NCBI GenBank assembly: GCA_003255025.1
Contig: QANY01008960.1
Span: forward strand, 496,868-560,867
Direction of reading: 5' to 3'
Length of the DNA stretch: 64,000 nt
Origin: Datisca glomerata
Lineage: Eukaryota > Streptophyta > Magnoliopsida > Cucurbitales > Datiscaceae
Shown here piece by piece: positions 58,370-64,000 of the stretch; position 1 is the stretch's first letter; each line of letters begins with the position of its first letter. The notes under the pieces are model-generated. The model worked only from the letters and a program-made list of their open reading frames with translations. It was not told the origin of the DNA and made no database searches. The translations under genes and the position numbers were made by a program.

Positions 58370-59800
58370 TCTCCCACTTACCTCGAGTGCAGGAGAATCT
58401 TGACAGGTGAATCTGTCAACACTCTGATGCTATGTGCCTGAAAATAGAGTCTCAATTTTCATGCAGCGGTTACAATGACTAGCACCAACTTCTCCATCCG
58501 TTTATACCTTACTTGTGCTGCTACAAGGCTTTTACTAATGAAGTACACGAGCTTCTGTTTTATTTCCTCCTCCCTGATGAATACGTACTAACGATGACCG
58601 CTGAAACAACGACGTACAACATAAGTTGTTCACCCTATACCAGTTTAGAGAGTAAAGGTGGGGTTGTCAAGTATTCCTTAATTCCACCAAGAGTTTCTTC
58701 ACATTCCTCGTTCCACCCGTCTGTGGAATTCTTTCTCAACTTTTTAAAAAATGGTTTGCATTTTTCTGTGGACCTTGAGATGAATCTGTTCGGGGCGGCC
58801 AACCTTCCCGTTAACCCTTGTATTTCTTTTCAGTTTCATGGAGATTTCATCTCCATAATTGCCTTTACTTGGTCTAAGTTTACTTCAATTTCCCGCTGCG
58901 TTACTAGGTGCCCGAGGAATTTTCTCGCAGCTACCCTTATCACACACATTTCCAGATTTTAGCTTCATGGAGTTTTCTCTTTGAACTGCAAAGGCTTATT
59001 CGAGATCTCGAATATGGTCTCCTCATTCCTGGCTTTTGACCAGCATGTCATCTACAAAGACTTCCACACTTTTCCTGATATGTTTATGAAAGACTTTGTT
59101 CACTCGTCTTTGATAGGTAGCACCTGCGTTATTTAGTCCAAACAACATAACCTTATAATAGTAGGTACCGTATTCATTAATAAAGGAAGTTTTTTCTTGA
59201 TCAGGTTGGAACATTTTCACCTGATTGTATCCAGCGTAAGAGTCCATGAAGTTGAGTAACTCATGTTCTTAAATGGCATCAACCATATGGTCTATCCTTG
59301 CCAGCAGGTATTCATCTTTGAGGCAGGCTTTATTCAAATTGGTGAAGTCCACACATATTATCCATTTTCCAATTTTCTTCCGTACATCACCACATTGGCT
59401 AACCATTCTGGGTAGTCCACTTCCCGAATGAAACTTGCTCTCAAGAGATTTTCAACCTTTTCCTTGATTTCCTGATTCTACTCTAGAGGAAAACTCCTCT
59501 TGCTCTGCTTTATTGGCTTCACAACAGGATTCGTATTCAACTTATGACAGATGATTTCTTCGGGGATGCCTGACATCCCATGTGCTATAGTTGCGAACAC
59601 ATCCTTGTTTTCCCTCAAGAATTTCACTAACTTATCACTTCCATTCTTCTTGAGATGGGTACCAACATTTGTCATCTTCTGGGTTCCTTCCTCCAAGCAT
59701 ATAAGCTTCATTTCTTCCCCCACCTCGTACAACAATTTTTCTTCCCTGTCTTCCTGTGTTGCTACAGATCTACGTGTCGCTTTCCTTCTACTTTTTCCAT
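58370..59800 (-). pseudogene. Gypsy reverse transcriptase of Tat copy 2
   Basis: The minus-strand N-terminal part (59735-59478) has FLRENKDVFATIAHGMSGIP and VVKPIKQSKRSF. The palm (59247-59023) has MDSYAGYNQVKM and the catalytic box FVDDMLVKS. The thumb and connection pieces (58960-58400) are broken by stops. Order and motifs are typical of Ty3/gypsy RT of the Tat lineage. A plus-strand open frame at 58513-58962 is its antisense shadow. Confidence 0.87.
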
Positions 59801-59899
59801 TGCCCTCTTATTAATGGATTCCATAGTAGTTACAGAGGAGATGTGGGCATTGACTTGATCTCCCCTTATCATCTTAACCCCTTCCAGTGTCGGATAGTT

Positions 59900-60240
59900 T
59901 TAGTACTTAGTAGAAAGTTGAAGGGATGACTTTCATTTTATGGAGCCAGGTTCTTCCCAAGATAGTGTTGTACGGAGATGATGTACTCAATATCATGTAC
60001 TCAATCATATAGTTGAAGGGGTCTACGTTCACTGGGAGGATAATGGTTCCCTCTGAATAGATGATGGCACCTTTGAAGCCTACCAATGGTTGTGAAGTTT
60101 CTTGCAGCTCATGTTCTCCCATCGACATTTTTTAAGGTTATCCAGTATAAAATATTTATTTCACTCCCGTCGTCCACCAGGACTCTCCTTAGCAAGTAGT
60201 TACCGAATTGTATCGAATGACGAGAGCATTTTTGTGATGC
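59900..60240 (-). pseudogene. Gypsy aspartic protease of Tat copy 2
   Basis: The minus strand at about 60195-60160 reads RRVLVDDGSEINILY, the D-[TDG]-G-S active-site region of retroelement proteases. The downstream part (60128-59907) has GFKGAIIYSEGTIILPVNVD and YNTILGRTWLHKMKVIPSTF, the conserved C-terminal part of this protease family. The frame changes near 60140. Confidence 0.8.
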
Positions 60241-60673
60241 CCATCCTACTCCACATGGTTTTGGGATTGGACTTCTACCTCCTCATGTTGTACGTTCCTA
60301 CTATACTCATGGTTTTCTTGTCTTACCTCTTGCCTATTGCCCTCTGATTGGATTTCTTGTTCCTCATTATACATTCTATAACTACCTTTAGCACGTGTTT
60401 TTGCCAACTTTTATTGAAGCATGTTAATCTGGTTCTGCACAATCTACCATGCGCTGTGAAGTCCATCCGTGTTTCTCCTATCCATTTCCAACATTCCGTT
60501 CAGGATTGTCTGTAGTATTTCTATCGGCAGAGTTGGTTGATCCACATGATCATCTCCATTTCTGATTCTGTTGTCTTTATTTAAAGTCGCGTTTGATCTG
60601 GTTCTAGGTATGTTTAGTATTTTTGGGGTGGCTTTCTCTAATTTTTCTTTCTCCTCTCAATGAAAGCATCAAA
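60241..60673 (-). pseudogene. Residual gag N-terminus and leader of Tat copy 2
   Basis: Short minus-strand pieces (for example EILQTILNGMLEMDRRNTDG, about 60530-60470) resemble the start of Tat gag. Then the sequence jumps into the protease within about 250 bases. Most of gag is therefore deleted. No clear primer-binding site is seen beside the LTR. Confidence 0.55.
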
Positions 60674-61162
60674 TGTAAATGATTTTTTCATCCACACCAA
60701 TAGAATCTTGTTACTAGTTAGTGAGAGATTATCAAGAGACTAAATAGTGAGTAAGAGAGAAAGAGATTCATCCAAGAATTCAATAATATTTTGAATTATG
60801 TTTATCACATGCCTTGCCTTCGTTCCTTACCCAAACCTTTATAAGCACTTGTTAAGTATAGAATAATAATTTTTTCAATAAAATAGAAAAAGGGAGGGGA
60901 ATGGTCATCCTTTCAACTATGGTAGGGGAATGATCCCCCTTTCTCCTATATTTTTGGAGGATTTATTAGACCCATAGGATCCCACCCATACTTCTTGGAT
61001 CTTATCTCAGGTGTGGGGCCCCTCACTCCATCCATATCTCTCAAATGTCTCATCTTCTAGTCTTTCAGTCGCCAAATCAGTTGCAACAGTGTGGTCTTCT
61101 CTCATGACTTAGATCTCCTCACTGCCACTTGGTTGACCTTTTCTGTCCATGTGGCATGGTGA
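60674..61162 (-). mobile_element. 5' LTR of Tat copy 2, cut by the Athila-type insertion
   Basis: The segment begins (plus strand) TGTAAATGATTTTTTC and is a direct counterpart of 43059-43590. It ends abruptly at GTGGCATGGTGA, where TGAGTGTG of the Athila-type LTR starts. In copy 1 the corresponding sequence continues (GTGGCGTAGTGCAGG), so the missing end should lie beyond the Athila element, right of the window. Confidence 0.8.
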
Positions 61163-62385
61163 TGAGTGTGTTTCACACTCATATTTTAGATAATATTAAC
61201 TTTAATTTTAAATGTTCTTTGAGTTTTATTGTTTGATTTATGTTTATTTTTGTGTTTTATCTTTTATGTTAGATATCCAAATGCATTTAAGTTAATTTTG
61301 AAAGATTTGGAAGGCAAAAATGCAGATAAAATGAGAAAAAGAAGGATCTGGGCAGAATGTCCAGTGCCGCGGCGCTGGCTTTTACCGCCGGACGCTGGCT
61401 TCCCAGCGTCGTGACGCTGGCGCGTGATAGATTGGCCAGAGTCGCGATGCTGGCTCCCACCGTCACGATGCTGGCGCGATTTTAGATTTGTTATGTGATT
61501 TTTTGCTCCAATGTAATCGTTGATGAACCGTAGTGTATAAATATATTATTTTAAGGTCTTTGGATGCTCTTAGGACGTGAAAGGCAGAGGAGAATACTTT
61601 TTGGAGTATAAACGAAGACGGATCTCAACTTCATCCTCAAATCTAGTTTTTTCTTCACTTTTCCTCTATGTTCATGAATATTATTAGGATATCTTGTTAT
61701 TCTAGTATGTTCTAAATTTCTTATCTAGGGCTACGACATAGCCAAACCATGATTGTTCATAAATTTTAATTCGATCGATGTTTATTCAGTATTCTTGAGT
61801 GGTATAATCTGCTCTTAATGCTTGTGATTGTCTCGCCAACTATTGTATGATTTTGGATTTAATTCTAAGACTGATGATTGATGATTAAATATGCTCTTTG
61901 TTTATAACACCATTGTAATTTCATAAGTTAGAGATAATTATGAATCTAGTGTAGCAACTATAATTTCTTATGTTTAATGAGTTTCATTATATTGAATCTT
62001 GACAGAGATGTATGATTCGTATTTATGATTCATTATTATTGATGCTTGAGAGAGATTGATAATTATATTAGAGAGATTCACTATCAATGTTCTGCATAAA
62101 CGTTAATTGATTGAGAATTAGAATTTAGAGCATGTTTGGTTTGGCGAAATCGAAAACCTTAGAGCTTTAAGTATTCAGATTTTATCTTTGTCAAATCTTT
62201 ATCATTTTACTGTAATTAGAATTTTAGTTTAGTTAATTCTCAACTTTCTTCATTCTCAAGTAGAATTAAAGTTTAGTTATTTGAATTATTAATATCAATT
62301 AATCATGTGGATGATACTTTATTTTTATAAAGATTTATTACTTGACGATGATATTGTACACTTGCAATATAAAAAAATCGCAACA
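61163..62385 (+). mobile_element. 5' LTR of an Athila-type gypsy element
   Basis: The segment starts TGAGTGTGTTTCACACT and ends AATCGCAACA, about 1223 bp, followed at once by a primer-binding site and gag. It carries a GC-rich cluster of GCGTCGTGACGCTGG-like motifs (61365-61475) and a probable TATA box TATAAATATATT at about 61536. Its partner solo LTR is 39280-40504 in opposite orientation. An open frame at 61229-61414 is LTR sequence, not a gene. Confidence 0.9.
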
Positions 62386-62390
62386 AGTTT

Positions 62391-62408
62391 TTAGCGCCGT
62401 TGCCGTGG
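62391..62408 (+). other. Primer-binding site, tRNA-Asp type
   Basis: TTAGCGCCGTTGCCGTGGA lies a few bases after the LTR end. It matches the Athila/Calypso-type site TGGCGCCGTTGCCGGGGA, complementary to the 3' end of tRNA-Asp, with two substitutions. Confidence 0.85.
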
Positions 62409-62631
62409 ATTGATTGTGTTTATTAATATTGAAGTTACATATCTTTAATTTTACTTTGAGTCTTATTTGTTTTATTTACAGTTGTTTATTTTTTTTTAAA
62501 TTTTCAGGCATTTTCTTAGGTGCATGAGAAAATTTGGAAGTGAGAATTGGACTCCCCTTAATTTGGAAATTGAGTGAACTTTTCGACGTAATAGAATAAG
62601 GAGAGAAGATTCTAAACGACCTCAAGAATCC

Positions 62632-64000
62632 ATGGAAGAAGACGTTCGAGAAAATCCTGAAATCGTGAACAACCAAAATAATCAGGAGATTCGAGATTAT
62701 GCGATGCCAATTGTCAGAGAGGCTGCACCAGCCGTTCAATGCCCTGTTATTAATGCCAACAACTTCGAGATTAAGCCGGCTATCATTCACATAGTGCAAG
62801 AAAATCAGTTCAGTGGCCTGCCTAATGATGATCCAAATGTTCACACATCACTTTTCTTGAAATTTGTGAGACATTCAAGCATAATAATGTCTCATTTGAT
62901 GCAATCAGGCTGAGTTTATTCCTATTCTCACTTTCAGATAAGGCTAAGAGTTGGTTGAAATCTCTGCCAGCTGGATCAATCACAACTTGGACTGGTCTCT
63001 CTGAGAAATTTTTATCAAAATTCTTTCCACCAGCTAAAACACCCAAAATGAGGAATGAGATCACCACATTTTCCCAACATGATATGATGTCTCTTTATGA
63101 AGCATGAGAGAGGTTTAAAGAGATGTTGAGAGGATGTCCACATCATGGACTACCTGGTTGGCTGAAAGTTCAAATTTTTTACAATGGTTTGGGTAATTAA
63201 ACAAGGACGCTAGTGGATGCAGCAGCAGGAAGTGTTTTGATGGGTAAAACACATGAGGATGCGTACAACCAAGGATGGTGAAATCACTCCAATTTCTGTT
63301 GGAAGAATAATAAGAATGTGATGAATCCACCAGTTGCTACTCAGCCTAAGTTTCAGCCTCAACAACCTAAAATTTCTCTAGAAGATGCTAGTGCTACACT
63401 TCAGAGGCAAGAAACAAGTATTTAGAGGCAAGAAATCAGTATTCAGAGCCAAGCTACATCTATCCAAAATTTGGAGCTTTAAATGAGTCAACTGTCAGAA
63501 ATACTAACTCAGAAACCACAAGGTTATCTTCCGAGCAACACCGAGAGGAATCCAAAAGAACAAGTAAACGCCATTACTCTTCGCAGTGGAAAGGAGTTCG
63601 CAGAACCTTAGAAAGCCACTGTTTAAAAATCTTAGCCAATTGAAGCAGAAGTTAAGACAATGGGTGATGACCTTGCCAAGAGCTCAGAAAATAAGGAAGG
63701 CAAGCCTAAGACAAAGCTCTTTCATTATAATCCTCCACCATATGTTCCACCTATTCCATACCCTCAGCGGTTCCAAAACTAGAAATTGAACAAGTATTTT
63801 TCTAAGTTCCTTGATGTGTTTAGGAAACTACATATAAACATCCCTTTTGTTGTCGCTTTGGAACAAATGCCGACTATGTCAAATTCATGAAGAATAGTCT
63901 CTCAAACAAGAAAAAACTATAGCAGTATGAGCCAGTTGCACTTATTAAGGAATGTAGTGCTATCTTACAGAATAAATTACCTTTGAAGTTAAAGGACCCT
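62632..64000 (+). pseudogene. Athila-type gag and start of protease region, broken, runs off the window
   Basis: The ATG at 62632 opens an Athila-type gag. RDYAMPIVREAAPAVQCPVI and NNFEIKPAIIHIVQENQFSG and the LPNDDPNVH motif are in frame. After a frameshift near 62865 the capsid part continues with DKAKSWLKSLPAGSITTW, FFPPAKTPKMRNEITTFSQH and CPHHGLPGW. Stops appear near 63106, 63198 and 63281. A Gln-rich repeated stretch (LQRQETSI / RQEISIQSQATSIQ) precedes the ITLRSGKEF motif (63570-63600) that marks the gag end. The last bases begin the region before the protease. The rest lies to the right of the window. Confidence 0.87.

Noticed and set aside
58513..58962. 149-codon plus-strand ORF
   Set aside because: It is the antisense of the gypsy RT region; the minus-strand motifs explain the sequence.
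43059..61162. A single 18-kb gypsy element with its two LTRs at the ends
   Set aside because: Integrase and the antisense ORF are present twice and a non-element segment lies between, so two partial copies explain the layout better, although their LTRs belong to one family.

Overview
The window is plant nuclear DNA, most likely from a eudicot. It is AT-rich, with spliced genes carrying canonical GT..AG introns, and most of it is decayed Ty1/copia, Ty3/gypsy (Tat/Ogre-like and Athila-like) and LINE elements. Three host genes look intact: a PLATZ zinc-binding transcription factor (minus, 20604-22038, four exons), an AIG2/GGCT-type gamma-glutamylcyclotransferase-like protein (plus, 28348-28911, no intron) and a small J-domain co-chaperone (minus, 34482-36192, five exons). 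None of them is in an operon or cluster. Two broken host-derived loci are visible: an eIF1/SUI1-like copy (51619-52110) and an alcohol-dehydrogenase-like fragment (41823-42175).

Layout. 1-10055 is a nest: a minus-strand copia element (RT, integrase, protease, gag, leader, PBS and 5' LTR, running down from 8138 and off the left edge) sits inside a plus-strand LINE whose 3' half is 8139-10055. The copia gag is itself split by a related LTR in the opposite orientation. 10056-16800 holds a pair of dispersed direct repeats, a long non-coding repeat-rich tract with an 81-bp and a 52-bp tandem array, and an inverted-repeat element with a G-rich core. 16800-28300 is AT-rich and contains the PLATZ gene, an endogenous pararetrovirus-like remnant (about 25.1-26.5 kb) and a LINE zinc-binding fragment. 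28-36 kb holds the GGCT and J-domain genes, separated by simple repeats and a GC-rich minisatellite. 39280-40504 is a solo Athila-type LTR.

43-61 kb is dominated by two overlapping partial copies of one minus-strand Tat-lineage gypsy family. The left copy has LTR, antisense ORF and integrase. The right copy has antisense ORF, integrase, RNase H, RT, protease, gag remnant and LTR. Between them lies about 4 kb of unrelated DNA carrying the eIF1-like copy. The left copy is interrupted by a 2.3-kb Ogre-like solo LTR with a perfect 5-bp target duplication. From 61163 to the right edge a plus-strand Athila-type element (5' LTR, PBS, gag) has inserted into the LTR of the right Tat copy.

I found no convincing new biological system. 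The points most worth checking are the spliced antisense ORF kept in both Tat copies, the gene-bearing segment between those copies, the PLATZ gene's ATG-only first coding exon and Glu run, and the eIF1-like copy with a 21-base in-frame insertion. All coordinates and alignments were made by eye; end points given as approximate may be off by tens of bases.
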